Below, in pieces: positions 54,135 through 62,541 of a DNA stretch of 64,000 nucleotides. Each line of letters opens with the position of its first letter. Within the stretch, counting starts at the first letter, position 1. The DNA lies in contig NZ_JAJISP010000004.1 of the NCBI RefSeq assembly GCF_022132145.1, positions 124,001 to 188,000 on the forward strand. Reading direction: 5' to 3'. Source of the DNA: Pseudomonas sp. MMS21 TM103 (GTDB lineage Bacteria > Pseudomonadota > Gammaproteobacteria > Pseudomonadales > Pseudomonadaceae). Under the pieces are notes generated by a model that saw nothing but the letters and a program-made list of their open reading frames with translations, did no database searches and was not told where the DNA came from. The translations under genes and the position numbers were made by a program.

Positions 54135-54188
54135 GGCAGCGAAGCGTCTCGATGGGCCAGCAATCGCCCATTGAGGCGATCCGCTGCC
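54135..54188. repeat. long inverted repeat after ttgC (REP-like or terminator)
   Basis: A 23-base left arm starting GGCAGCGAAGCGTCTCGATG and the opposite arm ending GATCCGCTGCC pair at about 19 of 23 positions around an 8-base loop. There is no T run, so a stabilising 3' hairpin or an extragenic repeat is as likely as a terminator. Confidence 0.5.
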
Positions 54189-54410
54189 TGCGGCCCCAAT
54201 TGCATTGCCCTGACTGGGCCAAGACGCCGACAAGAAATCAGCCTGCTCTGTCGCTGTTGCGTCCTGCCTGTCGACCCTCGCCAAGCCGACGGCGAGCGCC
54301 CAGAAAGTCGCGGCGCCCTGCCACTTTCGGCCTATCCTCCTCGCGCCATCACTGTGCTTAGATAGGCCGACCTGACGGCTTCACGCCTGACCTGCGCCAA
54401 AAGGATGGCC

Positions 54411-55250
54411 ATGCCCCTTCGCACCCTGCTGTTGACTGCCCTGGCCATGCTCGCCTTTGCCGGCAACTCGCTGCTCTGCCGCCTGGCGCTGAAAGACACC
54501 GAGATCGACGCCGCCAGTTTCACCAGCCTGCGTATCGCCTCCGGCGCCTTCACGCTGTGGCTGTTGCTGCGCCTGCGGCCCGGCAATGGCGCGCTTGCCG
54601 GCAGCTGGTTTGGTGCCGCGGCGCTGTTCGCCTATGCCGCGGCCTTTTCCTTCGCCTATATCAGCCTGGACGCCGGAGTCGGTGCGTTGCTGCTGTTCGG
54701 CGCGGTGCAGATCAGCATGCTGCTGTGGGGCTTCTATCAGGGCGAGCGGTTCAGCCGGTTGACGAGTGCCGGATTATTGCTCGCTTTTGCCGGTTTGCTC
54801 GCCCTGTTGCTGCCCGGCGCCAGCGCACCGGCACTCGGCGGTGCGCTGCTGATGCTGCTGGCCGGCGCCGCCTGGGGTGCCTATTCACTGCTCGGCCGTG
54901 GCGTCGGCGACCCACTGGCCGCCACTGCCGGCAACTTCCTGCGGGCCACGCCGCTGGCGCTGCTGACCAGCGCACTGCTGCTCAGCCGGGCCAACTGGGA
55001 TGGACCCGGGCTGCTCTACGCCCTGCTCTCCGGCGCACTCACCTCGGGCATCGGCTACGCGGTCTGGTACACCGCCCTGCGCGGTCTGAAAGCGTTCCAG
55101 GCCGCCACCGTGCAGCTCAGCGTGCCCATCATCGCCGCCCTGGCCGGCAGCCTGCTGCTCGATGAAGCCTTGAGCCTGAGACTGGTCTTGAGTTCGCTGG
55201 CCGTGCTCGGCGGCATCGCCGTGGTGTTGAGCGCCAAGCAGCGCGGCTGA
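54411..55250 (+). CDS. EamA/DMT family transporter
   Basis: A 279-residue integral membrane protein with ten hydrophobic segments forming two EamA repeats (about residues 6-130 and 142-275). The start at 54411 is preferred over the ATG two codons earlier, because AAAGG directly abuts the first ATG but sits about seven bases from the second. The family exports metabolites such as amino acids or nucleosides. It is monocistronic. Nothing nearby identifies the substrate. Confidence 0.88.
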   Translation: MPLRTLLLTALAMLAFAGNSLLCRLALKDTEIDAASFTSLRIASGAFTLWLLLRLRPGNGALAGSWFGAAALFAYAAAFSFAYISLDAGVGALLLFGAVQISMLLWGFYQGERFSRLTSAGLLLAFAGLLALLLPGASAPALGGALLMLLAGAAWGAYSLLGRGVGDPLAATAGNFLRATPLALLTSALLLSRANWDGPGLLYALLSGALTSGIGYAVWYTALRGLKAFQAATVQLSVPIIAALAGSLLLDEALSLRLVLSSLAVLGGIAVVLSAKQRG

Positions 55251-55391
55251 AGCCACCCGCAGATTGGCACTGAGCGACCTGCACACACGGTCGCCAAGAG
55301 GACTAACCTGACGACAACAGGCCGCGCGCTGAACAATAGTCGCGGCAACGCTGTCTTCCATAGCGTCCCGTCCATCATTGGAATCCCCGCC

Positions 55392-55892
55392 ATGCAGAGT
55401 CCCCGTCCACTGTCTCGCTCCCTGCCGCGCCTCCTCGCCTGCTGCCTGCTGTTCAGCCTGAGCGCCTGCAGCAGCCTGGCCCCGCGTGACCCGCTGCATA
55501 TCGACCTGGTCGGCCTGGAGCCGTTGCCGGGCGAAGGCCTGGAAATGCGCTTCGCGGTGAAACTGCGGATCCAGAACCCCAATGAAGGGGCCATCGACTA
55601 CAACGGCGTGGCCCTGCAGCTCGACATCAACAAGCAACCGCTGGCCAGTGGTGTGAGCAGCCAGGGCGGCCGGGTGCCGCGCTTCGGCGAAACCGTGATC
55701 AGCGTGCCGGTGAGCATTTCCGCCTATTCGGTCATGCGCCAGGCCTGGGGCGTCAGCGGCTTTAAACCGGGACAGGACCTGCCCTACGCACTGCGCGGCA
55801 AACTGGCTGGCGGCCTGTTCGGCACCATGCGCTTCAGCGACTCGGGCACCTTGAACTGGCCCGCGCCGGCGAGCGCCCCCATGCAACCCTGA
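55392..55892 (+). CDS. LEA type 2 (WHy domain) family lipoprotein
   Basis: A 166-residue lipoprotein: signal with lipobox LFSLSACSS, lipid Cys near residue 27. The rest is a single LEA14/WHy beta-sandwich (about residues 38-155), with KLRIQNPNEGAIDYNGVALQ near 58-77, the characteristic NPN core of the fold. Bacterial members are thought to assist in stress or envelope maintenance; function unknown. It is 40 bases before the dioxygenase gene. Confidence 0.85.
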   Translation: MQSPRPLSRSLPRLLACCLLFSLSACSSLAPRDPLHIDLVGLEPLPGEGLEMRFAVKLRIQNPNEGAIDYNGVALQLDINKQPLASGVSSQGGRVPRFGETVISVPVSISAYSVMRQAWGVSGFKPGQDLPYALRGKLAGGLFGTMRFSDSGTLNWPAPASAPMQP

Positions 55893-55932
55893 CCAACCTG
55901 CCCGCATAGCGGAGGGCATAGGAGTACGCGCC

Positions 55933-56679
55933 ATGCACACCGCCACCCACCTGCAGGCCCTGCACCAGCAGGGCTTCGCCTTGCTTCCCGGCGTGCTCGA
56001 TGCGCAACAGATCGCCGCCCTGCGCACGGCCATCGACCGCCTCACCCCGCAGCACTGGGACTACTCCGGCCTGGTCGACCACTACAAGTGCGTGTTCAAC
56101 CGCGACCCGTTCTGGCTGGCCTACCTCGACCAGCCGGGGGTGATCGAACTGGCCGAGGCCGCTCTCGGTGCCGATTGCCACATCATTGGCCAGACGGCCT
56201 GGCGCAGTCATCCCGGTTTCGTCGGCGCCGAACTGCACCTGGACTACCTGGTCATGGAGTTGCCGGAGGCGTTGCTGGCCGACCCGGCCTTCGTCCTGCC
56301 CATGCAGATCTGCACGGCGCACTTCTACCTCGACGACATCGACCCGGATCTCTGCCCGACCCTGGTCATCCCCGGCAGCCATCGCGCCGGGCGCAAGCCA
56401 CTGGCGGGCGAGCAGCAGTGGCAGGGCGTGCCGGCGCAGCCGCTGTTGTGCCGCGCCGGCGACGTGCTGATGTTTCGCAGCGAGCTGTGGCATGCCGGTA
56501 GCCACAACCGCACGGCGGATCGCACCCGCTACCTGCTGCAGGTGCATTACGGCCGGCGCATGGTCGCGCAGAAATTCTCGCCCTACCTGACGTGGCACTT
56601 CGACCCCGCGGTACTGGCCGCCTGCACGCCGCGCCAGCGCCGACTGCTGGGCGAACACGAAGAAGCCGAATACGACTGA
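55933..56679 (+). CDS. phytanoyl-CoA dioxygenase family protein (PhyH)
   Basis: A 248-residue Fe(II)/2-oxoglutarate-dependent oxygenase of the PhyH family. The HxD pair is in VGAELHLDYLVM near residue 100, and the distal His is in LWHAGSHNRTADRTRYLL near 185. The Arg after it (about 196) is suited to holding 2-oxoglutarate. These proteins hydroxylate a substrate carbon; ectoine hydroxylase is one relative, but the sequence lacks enough context to assign that. GGAG precedes the ATG. Confidence 0.8.
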   Translation: MHTATHLQALHQQGFALLPGVLDAQQIAALRTAIDRLTPQHWDYSGLVDHYKCVFNRDPFWLAYLDQPGVIELAEAALGADCHIIGQTAWRSHPGFVGAELHLDYLVMELPEALLADPAFVLPMQICTAHFYLDDIDPDLCPTLVIPGSHRAGRKPLAGEQQWQGVPAQPLLCRAGDVLMFRSELWHAGSHNRTADRTRYLLQVHYGRRMVAQKFSPYLTWHFDPAVLAACTPRQRRLLGEHEEAEYD

Positions 56680-56835
56680 GCGGCCGAGCAGGCGCAAGAG
56701 GCCGGCAACAGCCCACGCGCCCGCGGGCACGCCCCGGTTTTACACAAGCTTTACATCGTCACCGGGAGATTTCCCTCGGCCTGCCAGTCGAATTCTGTAT
56801 CCGGCCTCTGCCGACGATTTGCAGGAGATCCACTC

Positions 56836-57225
56836 ATGATTGCTCGTATTCCTCTACTTGCGGTGCTTGTCGCCAGCCTGGCCCTGGCCGGAGAGGCATC
56901 GGCACGGGGTTCCGATCGCAACGCCGTGATTGCCGGCGCGGTGGTCGGGGCCGTGGTCGGCGGCGCCATCGTCGCCGGTAGCCGCCATGAGCGCGTGCCG
57001 GTGTATGTGGAAATCGGCGCGCCACCACCTGTCTACTACGAGTCCTATCCGCGCTATTACCAGCCGCCTCCCGTGTACTACCGGCCCTATACGGTGGTGG
57101 TAGAGCCGCGCTACCAGTACCGGTCGGGCCACAAGTTCCGCCACCACAACAGACATCACTACCGCAATGATCGCTACCGCCGGCACCAACGCCATAACCG
57201 CGATTATTACGCGCCACGCTGGTAG
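56836..57225 (+). CDS. small exported Tyr/Pro/His-rich protein
   Basis: A 129-residue secreted protein. A signal peptide (MIARIPLLAVLVASLALAGE, cleavage near ASA) is followed by a glycine/valine hydrophobic stretch (AVIAGAVVGAVVGGAIVAGS), then a Pro/Tyr-rich region (PPPVYYESYPRYYQPPPVYY) and a His/Arg-rich basic tail. The Gly/Val stretch resembles glycine-zipper segments. No enzyme motif is seen. GGAG lies before the ATG. The function is unknown. Such proteins are frequent in Pseudomonas envelopes. Confidence 0.75.
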   Translation: MIARIPLLAVLVASLALAGEASARGSDRNAVIAGAVVGAVVGGAIVAGSRHERVPVYVEIGAPPPVYYESYPRYYQPPPVYYRPYTVVVEPRYQYRSGHKFRHHNRHHYRNDRYRRHQRHNRDYYAPRW

Positions 57226-57234
57226 CGCGGCCAT

Positions 57235-57259
57235 TCTGCCCCGCGCTGCGCGGGGCAGA
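57235..57259. terminator. strong hairpin after the exported protein gene
   Basis: Perfect 11-base stem TCTGCCCCGCG / CGCGGGGCAGA with a CTG loop, 10 bases past the stop codon. There is no T run, so a rho-independent terminator is not certain. Confidence 0.5.
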
Positions 57260-57328
57260 GACCGCTCCGGGTGACAGGCTGGAGGGTGCCGTATGCCCGA
57301 GCAGGCTCAAATGCCGGGTAAAACCCTA

Positions 57329-57334
57329 TATAAT
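57329..57334 (+). promoter_or_regulatory. consensus -10 box before yjdM
   Basis: TATAAT, 38 bases before the yjdM ATG, within the AT-rich AAACCCTATATAATCTGCGG. A clear -35 is not seen at 17 bases. Confidence 0.55.
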
Positions 57335-57371
57335 CTGCGGCTTTCCATAATCCTGACCTCAAGGACCCGCC

Positions 57372-57716
57372 GTGAGCACTCTGCCAGCCTGCCCGAAATG
57401 CAATTCCGAGTTCACCTATGAAGACGGCCAGTTGCTGATCTGTCCGGAATGCGCCCACGAATGGTCTGCCGACGGCGCAGGCGACGCGGCGACAGACGAC
57501 GACAAAGTGATCAAGGACTCTGTCGGCAACGTGCTGCAGGATGGCGACACCATCACCGTGATCAAGGACCTCAAGGTCAAAGGCTCCTCGCTGGTGGTCA
57601 AGGTCGGCACCAAGGTCAAGGGCATCCGCCTGTGCGACGGCGACCATGACATCGACTGCAAGATCGACGGTATCGGCGCCATGAAGCTCAAGTCCGAGTT
57701 CGTGCGCAAGGTCTGA
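57372..57716 (+). CDS. yjdM: zinc-ribbon protein YjdM (PhnA family)
   Basis: A 114-residue protein of the YjdM/PhnA family. It has an N-terminal zinc ribbon with CPKC and CPEC (residues 8-32: [20 protein letters not shown] then C), followed by the family's beta-barrel with [22 protein letters not shown] strands ([14 protein letters not shown] near 56). The old name PhnA refers to phosphonate genes but these proteins have no shown role in phosphonate breakdown. A -10 consensus lies just upstream. Confidence 0.88.
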   Translation: MSTLPACPKCNSEFTYEDGQLLICPECAHEWSADGAGDAATDDDKVIKDSVGNVLQDGDTITVIKDLKVKGSSLVVKVGTKVKGIRLCDGDHDIDCKIDGIGAMKLKSEFVRKV

Positions 57717-57794
57717 TCGCCACACCGCCTGCCCGCCATCGCGCCGGCAGGCGTGCTTCCTCCCCCCGCCGTAGTTTCCATTGCCCAGACGCCG

Positions 57795-58319
57795 CTATTG
57801 CGCCAGCCAGGCGCCTACCCGCGCGACGGCCTGTTGCTGGCGCTGCGGCCAGTCGCCCCGCAGGTTGACGAAGGGCTGGCGGTGGGCCTGCAGCCAGTCG
57901 CGGCAGGCCTGATGGAAGTCCAGGCGCTCGGCCAGCTGCGGCTGGCAGCGCTGGCCGTCGTCGATCCAGGGCACGTCCTGCGGGTCGAGCAGCAGGTGCA
58001 GGTCGTAACGGCGTGCCAGCAGCGCCGGCACGATCCAGTCCGGGCAGTCGCCGAACAGGCTTCGGCTCCACAGCAGGTTGCTCAGCAGGTGAGTGTCGAG
58101 GATCAGCAGATCCGGCCGGCCGGCGCGCGCCTGGTCTTCCCAGGCCAGCTGGCCGCGGGCGATCGCCGGAATGTCCGCGTAACAGGTATCGCGGCCCTGC
58201 TGCTCGATGAAATGGCGCACGTACTCGCCGACCAGCACGCCGCCGTAGCGCCGCTGCAACGCCTCGGCCAGCCAGCTCTTGCCGCTCGACTCCGGGCCGG
58301 TCAGCACCAGCACCTTCAT
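57795..58319 (-). CDS. AAA-family ATPase / NadR-type nicotinamide riboside kinase
   Basis: A 174-residue P-loop protein started at 58319, where the ATG overlaps the pnuC stop. The P-loop VLTGPESSGKSWLAEAL is at residues 4-20, followed by GEYVRHFIEQQGRD near 32 and LLILDTHLLSNLLW near 72. These are the features of the C-terminal kinase domain of NadR without its nicotinamide-mononucleotide adenylyltransferase half. Translational coupling to the nicotinamide riboside transporter makes phosphorylation of the incoming nucleoside to NMN the natural role. The frame extends far upstream inside pnuC but that is not used. Confidence 0.85.
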   Translation of the reverse strand: MKVLVLTGPESSGKSWLAEALQRRYGGVLVGEYVRHFIEQQGRDTCYADIPAIARGQLAWEDQARAGRPDLLILDTHLLSNLLWSRSLFGDCPDWIVPALLARRYDLHLLLDPQDVPWIDDGQRCQPQLAERLDFHQACRDWLQAHRQPFVNLRGDWPQRQQQAVARVGAWLAQ

Positions 58320-58882
58320 GCGCGGGCCAGCTCCGGGGCGCTGCGCCAGCTCCGCCAGCCCTGCAGCGCCAGCAGGCAGAACAGGGCGTAGAGGCCGGCC
58401 GTCAGATACAGCTCCTTGCTGACGAACAGGCCGACGAAGATCACGTCCACCGTCAGCCACAGGGCCCAGCACTCCAGGCGCTTCTGCGCCATCCACACCT
58501 GGGCGACCAGGCTGAAGGCGGTCAGCGCGGCGTCCAGCCAGGGCGCCGCGGCGTCGGTATAGGTGGCCATCAGGTAGCCCAGACCGAGGCTGCCGGCGGC
58601 GCCGAGGGCCAGGCTCAGGGTGATGCCCCGGGCGCCCAGGCGACTGACCGCGCGGCCTTGCTGCTGACTGCCGCCGTGGGTCCACTGCCACCAGCCGTAG
58701 AGCTGCAGCACGGCGTAGACGACTTGCAGGAGCATGTCCGAATACAGCTTCACCTCGAAGAAGATCCAGCTGTACATCAGCACCATCAGCAGGCCGATCG
58801 GCCAGCACCAGACATTTTGTTTGACCGTCAGCCAGACGGCGATCGCCCCCAGGGCGGCGGCGAAGAGTTCAAGCGGCGACAT
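58316..58882 (-). CDS. pnuC: nicotinamide riboside transporter PnuC
   Basis: A 188-residue membrane protein with about seven hydrophobic segments, the PnuC length. The Trp-rich substrate motif is visible (QLYGWWQWTHGG near 62-73), and the N-terminal NVWCWPIGLLMVLMYSW region. It facilitates diffusion of nicotinamide riboside, trapped by phosphorylation through the kinase overlapping its 3' end. A TACAAT -10-like sequence lies upstream on the minus strand (58934-58939). No riboswitch was recognised. Confidence 0.9.
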   Translation of the reverse strand: MSPLELFAAALGAIAVWLTVKQNVWCWPIGLLMVLMYSWIFFEVKLYSDMLLQVVYAVLQLYGWWQWTHGGSQQQGRAVSRLGARGITLSLALGAAGSLGLGYLMATYTDAAAPWLDAALTAFSLVAQVWMAQKRLECWALWLTVDVIFVGLFVSKELYLTAGLYALFCLLALQGWRSWRSAPELARA

Positions 58883-59068
58883 CGGAACCTCGGTACGGCA
58901 GGCGGTGACCTGCCCGGGAAAATTGTGGCGGCGATTGTAACCAATTCGTGCGAATGGGTTAGGGTAGCCCGTCGCCGGTCGCCACCGGCGCGCCCAATGC
59001 GCCTCGCCCAGGGCGCCAGGAACTGCGGCAATGCGCCGCTCACAACGATGTGAACAAGGAAATCACCG

Positions 59069-59929
59069 ATGGCTGGACAACTTACCCTGAAACCCGTCGC
59101 CGGCGCCCTGGTCGCCCTCCTGCTGGTCGCCGGGGTGCTCGGCTCCTGGTACACCGTGGATGAAACCGAACGCGGGGTGCTGCTGCGCAACGGTGCACTG
59201 GTCGGCGTGATCGAGCCCGGCCTGTCGTTCAAGGTGCCCTTCATCGAGACGGTCAAGCGCATCTCGACCCAGAGCCAGGTCACCATCTATGACCGCCTGC
59301 AGGCCTACAGCAAGGATCAGCAGGCGGCGACCCTGCGCGTATCGGTGTCCTGGCATGTGGTGCCCTCGGAAGTGGCCAAGGTCTATACCGCCTACCAGAC
59401 CAGCGACGGCATGAAGGACCGGCTGATCAGCCGCCAGGTGCCGACCCAGGTGGAAAACGTGTTCGGCCGTTACAACGCCGTGGCCGCCGTGCAGAGCCGC
59501 GGCCAGTTGGTCAGCGACATCTCCGCCGCGATCAAGAATGGCATCGATGGCCCGGTGGTGATCGACAGCGTCCAGGTGGAGAACATCGACTTCTCCGACG
59601 CCTACGAGAAAGCCGTGGAAGCGCGCATGACCGCCGAAGTCCAGGTCAAGACCCGCGAACAGCAACTGGCCACCGAACAGGTGCAGGCGCAGATCCGCGT
59701 CACCCAGGCCCAGGCCGAGGCCGACTCCAAGCTGGCCCAGGCCAAGGCCGACGCCGAAGCCACTCGCCTGCGCGGCCAGGCCGAGGCCGAGGCCATCCAG
59801 GCCCGTGCCCAGGCGCTGGCGAGCAACCAGAACCTGGTCGAGCTGACCAAGGCGGAGCGCTGGAACGGCGTGCTGCCGACCACCGTGCTGCCCGGCGGCA
59901 CCCTGCCGTTTATCGACGCGCGCAAGTAA
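59069..59929 (+). CDS. SPFH/prohibitin family membrane protein
   Basis: A 286-residue protein with an N-terminal membrane anchor (ALVALLLVAGVLGSWYTVDE, about residues 12-31). The SPFH domain follows (VDETERGVLLRNGALVGVIE at 28-47, and a central IDGPVVIDSVQVENIDFSDA). A long Ala/Glu/Gln-rich coiled coil is at about 185-255. Such proteins form ring assemblies in membrane microdomains, sometimes with FtsH-type proteases, but none is adjacent. Monocistronic. Confidence 0.88.
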   Translation: MAGQLTLKPVAGALVALLLVAGVLGSWYTVDETERGVLLRNGALVGVIEPGLSFKVPFIETVKRISTQSQVTIYDRLQAYSKDQQAATLRVSVSWHVVPSEVAKVYTAYQTSDGMKDRLISRQVPTQVENVFGRYNAVAAVQSRGQLVSDISAAIKNGIDGPVVIDSVQVENIDFSDAYEKAVEARMTAEVQVKTREQQLATEQVQAQIRVTQAQAEADSKLAQAKADAEATRLRGQAEAEAIQARAQALASNQNLVELTKAERWNGVLPTTVLPGGTLPFIDARK

Positions 59930-60083
59930 GCGGCCCGCAACATCCGCCGGTTGACGCTCCGCGTCGGCCGGCCCACCTGCAATAGCGCAAGAACTTGCGC
60001 ACATTCCCGGAAAACACCGGAATAGAGGCCCCCGGCCAGCTTCGTAACACGTATCATCCGCGGCTTTTTGCCTAGAGCCGCCC

Positions 60084-60809
60084 ATGTCCCGCCTGATCGC
60101 CCTGTTCTGCCTGCTGTTCGCCGTATCCATCCATGCCGACGCCCCGCAGAACTTCGCCGCCGCCAAGAAAATCGCCTGGAAGCTCTATGCCGAGCGACCC
60201 AGTACCTTCTATTGCGGCTGCGCCTACCAAGGCAAGCGCGTCGATCTGGCCAGCTGCGGCTACAGCGTGCGCAAGCAGGAACGCCGCGCACAGCGCCTGG
60301 AATGGGAGCACGTGGTACCCGCCTGGGTGATCGGTCATCAGCGCCAGTGCTGGCAGCACGGCGGACGCAAGAACTGCACGCGCAGCGACCCGCTGTTCAA
60401 GGCCGCCGAAGCCGACCTGCACAACCTGGTGCCGAGCATCGGCGAAGTGAATGGCGACCGCTCCAACTACGCCCTCGGCATGCTCGGCGACAAGCCGCAG
60501 CAGTACGGCGCCTGCCCCATGGTGGTCAACTTCAAGCAGAAAACCGCCATGCCACCCGAGCAGGCCCGCGGCGCCTCGGCGCGCATCTACCTGTACATGG
60601 CCGACCACTACAAGCTGCGCCTGTCCAAGCTCGACCGCCGCACCTACGAAGCCTGGGACCGCCAGTACCCGATCAGCGAATGGGAGCGCTGGCGCAACCA
60701 GAAAGTCGGCTGCGTGATGGGCCACGGCAACCCCTACATCGGCGCGGTCGACCTGGCTAGCTGCGGCCCGCTGCGCCGCGCCGGCGAACCCCTGCGCAAT
60801 AACGGTTGA
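60084..60809 (+). CDS. endA: endonuclease I (periplasmic)
   Basis: A 241-residue nuclease of the EndA/Vvn family. A signal peptide (MSRLIALFCLLFAVSIHADA) is followed by cysteines that would form disulfides in the periplasm. The ββα-metal active site motif EWEHVVPAW (catalytic His) is near residue 75, and ADLHNLVPSIGEVNGDRSN near 110-128 is the second half. It degrades DNA outside the cytoplasm. It stands alone, ending 34 bases before the convergent cytochrome gene. Confidence 0.93.
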   Translation: MSRLIALFCLLFAVSIHADAPQNFAAAKKIAWKLYAERPSTFYCGCAYQGKRVDLASCGYSVRKQERRAQRLEWEHVVPAWVIGHQRQCWQHGGRKNCTRSDPLFKAAEADLHNLVPSIGEVNGDRSNYALGMLGDKPQQYGACPMVVNFKQKTAMPPEQARGASARIYLYMADHYKLRLSKLDRRTYEAWDRQYPISEWERWRNQKVGCVMGHGNPYIGAVDLASCGPLRRAGEPLRNNG

Positions 60810-60842
60810 GGCACGCCGCAGCAGGGCGCGGCAAGAAGCGGA

Positions 60843-61469
60843 TCAGGGCTGCAGCTGCTGCAGATAGGCGGCCAGGGCGGCGATCTGTGCGTCGCTGAAG
60901 TCGGCGGCGATCGACATCATCACCGAGCCGGCGCGACTCGGGTCCTTGTCGCGAAACCGCGTCAGCGCCTTGCGCAGGTACTCGGCGGGCTGGCCGGCCA
61001 GGCGTGGAGTGTTGTCGCGGCCCTCGGCATGCACGCCGTGGCAGCTGGTGCAGATGGTCTTGAACGTGACCTCGCCCTGCTGCTGCAACGCCGCATCGAC
61101 CGGTTCGCGTTGCGCCAGGAGCTTCTGCTGGCCGAAGTAGATAGCGATGTTGACCCTATCCTCCAGGGTCAGGGTCGGCGCCAGCTTGGACATGACGAAG
61201 TCCTGGCGCTCGCCGCTGGCGAACTTCTCGAAGGCGTTGAACAGGTACACCGGGTTCTGCTGGGCCAGGTTGGGAATGTACGGCCGTTTGCTGTTGCCGT
61301 TCTCGCCGTGGCAATTGCCGCAGAACAGCATGCGTTCCTGGCCGGCAGCATAGGCCTGCTCGCGCAACACCGGGTCGGCGTTGAGCTGGGTAAAACGCTG
61401 CATGGCCTCATCGCTGGCCTGGGCCAGGCTGGCGATGCAACAGATGAACACAAGGGCGAGTACGCGCAT
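60843..61469 (-). CDS. dihaem c-type cytochrome (cytochrome c4-like)
   Basis: A 208-residue exported cytochrome started at 61469 (MRVLALVFICCIASLAQASD), giving a clean signal; the frame upstream adds 26 codons without a signal. Two CxxCH haem sites: FCGNCHGENG near residue 50 and ICTSCHGVHAEG near 145. Each is followed by a downstream Met ligand candidate (FVMSKLAP near 92, SVMMSIAAD near 185). The two halves look like a duplicated cytochrome c domain, as in cytochrome c4. It would carry electrons to a terminal oxidase. Confidence 0.9.
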   Translation of the reverse strand: MRVLALVFICCIASLAQASDEAMQRFTQLNADPVLREQAYAAGQERMLFCGNCHGENGNSKRPYIPNLAQQNPVYLFNAFEKFASGERQDFVMSKLAPTLTLEDRVNIAIYFGQQKLLAQREPVDAALQQQGEVTFKTICTSCHGVHAEGRDNTPRLAGQPAEYLRKALTRFRDKDPSRAGSVMMSIAADFSDAQIAALAAYLQQLQP

Positions 61470-61655
61470 GGCGGGAGACCTTTGCCTGGTTTGCTCGATA
61501 GGACGGGCGGCGACTATAGGCGCAACCACCCGGCCGTACCCCGGCACAGGTCAAGCAAATGGCAGATAGCCGGGCATCGCGACGGGATAGCCACCCCAGG
61601 CGTTGGGCCTGATGCCCTGGCGACCCACGCTCCAATCAACTGGCGGCGCCAACGA

Positions 61656-61686
61656 AAAAGCCCCGGTGCATGGACCGGGGCTTTTG
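61656..61686 (-). terminator. rho-independent terminator after the lipoprotein gene
   Basis: Stem AAAAGCCCCGGT / ACCGGGGCTTTT around TGCATGG (61657-61686). On the minus strand a T run follows, 20 bases past the lipoprotein stop. Symmetrical, so it may work both ways. Confidence 0.85.
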
Positions 61687-61705
61687 GTTTACCGCCTCTT
61701 CGCTA

Positions 61706-62269
61706 TTACTGACTCAGCGAAATCTGGCTGGTCTCGACCTTGAACTCACTCAAGCGCTTGAGTAGCGCGGCAATGTTCTCCTTGGCCGCGCCCTCGTTGG
61801 CCAAACGCAGACGCTTGATCGCCACGAAGGCATCACCCACGCCGGCAGTGAAGGGGGTGCGTAGCGTTTCGCGAAACAACACCGTGCCGCTGGCCTTTTC
61901 CACCAAGGTGTACTCGACCTCGGTTGTCACCTCGAAGTCCAGGCCGAACAGAGGCTGATCGACCTTCAGCAGGTTGGCGCGCAGGGTAAAGGGTGCTTCG
62001 CTGGAGGCGCTCAGCAAACCGGCTTTATTCAACGACTGGCTTAGCGCCGCATGAAAATCGGCCCCGTCGATTTCAGATGTCCACAGCGGATTGGTCTTGT
62101 CGCCGCCATTGACTTCGCTCAGGTGCAAGTTGTCGTGCAGCGGCTTGTCAAACTGAAGTGCCTGCGTTTGGTTATCGCTGACGGTCATACCTTCGATCTT
62201 CGCCGGCGAAGCGCAACCAGTGAGAACGATGGCAAATACACAAGCGAACAGTAAACGGAATATGGGCAT
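61706..62269 (-). CDS. putative lipoprotein
   Basis: A 187-residue protein with a lipoprotein signal (MPIFRLLFACVFAIVLTGCA, lipid Cys at residue 19). The mature part is a mixed alpha-beta fold with no motif I recognise; VTTEVEYTLVEKASGTVLFR near 115 resembles envelope proteins with paired strands. It is closed by a strong terminator. The function is unknown. Confidence 0.8.
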   Translation of the reverse strand: MPIFRLLFACVFAIVLTGCASPAKIEGMTVSDNQTQALQFDKPLHDNLHLSEVNGGDKTNPLWTSEIDGADFHAALSQSLNKAGLLSASSEAPFTLRANLLKVDQPLFGLDFEVTTEVEYTLVEKASGTVLFRETLRTPFTAGVGDAFVAIKRLRLANEGAAKENIAALLKRLSEFKVETSQISLSQ

Positions 62270-62541
62270 GTACTTTCCTTAGCGGTCAGGTTGACCGAAC
62301 AACTGGGTGGGGTCGGCAGTGCCGACCGCGCCAGGAACAGGCAGAAAGCAAAAGAGCCCCCCTGTGCGAATCGTCCCTGTTTGCGCGAGCGGAAGATTAC
62401 GACCTGCCAGAGCAATGCTCAAGTAGCAGCAGTCGAGCAGAACCAAAGCGGGCGCGGCAGTCAAACCATCGCCCAAGACTGCCTATGGCGCCCTGCCAGC
62501 ATCCGCAGTATGTTCAGGCATGCCTCTGCAAGGATGACCCC

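Noticed and set aside
58883..59068. A riboswitch before pnuC
   Set aside because: Some pnuC genes have TPP or NAD-related riboswitches, but I found no conserved core in this 186-base stretch, only a -10-like TACAAT.
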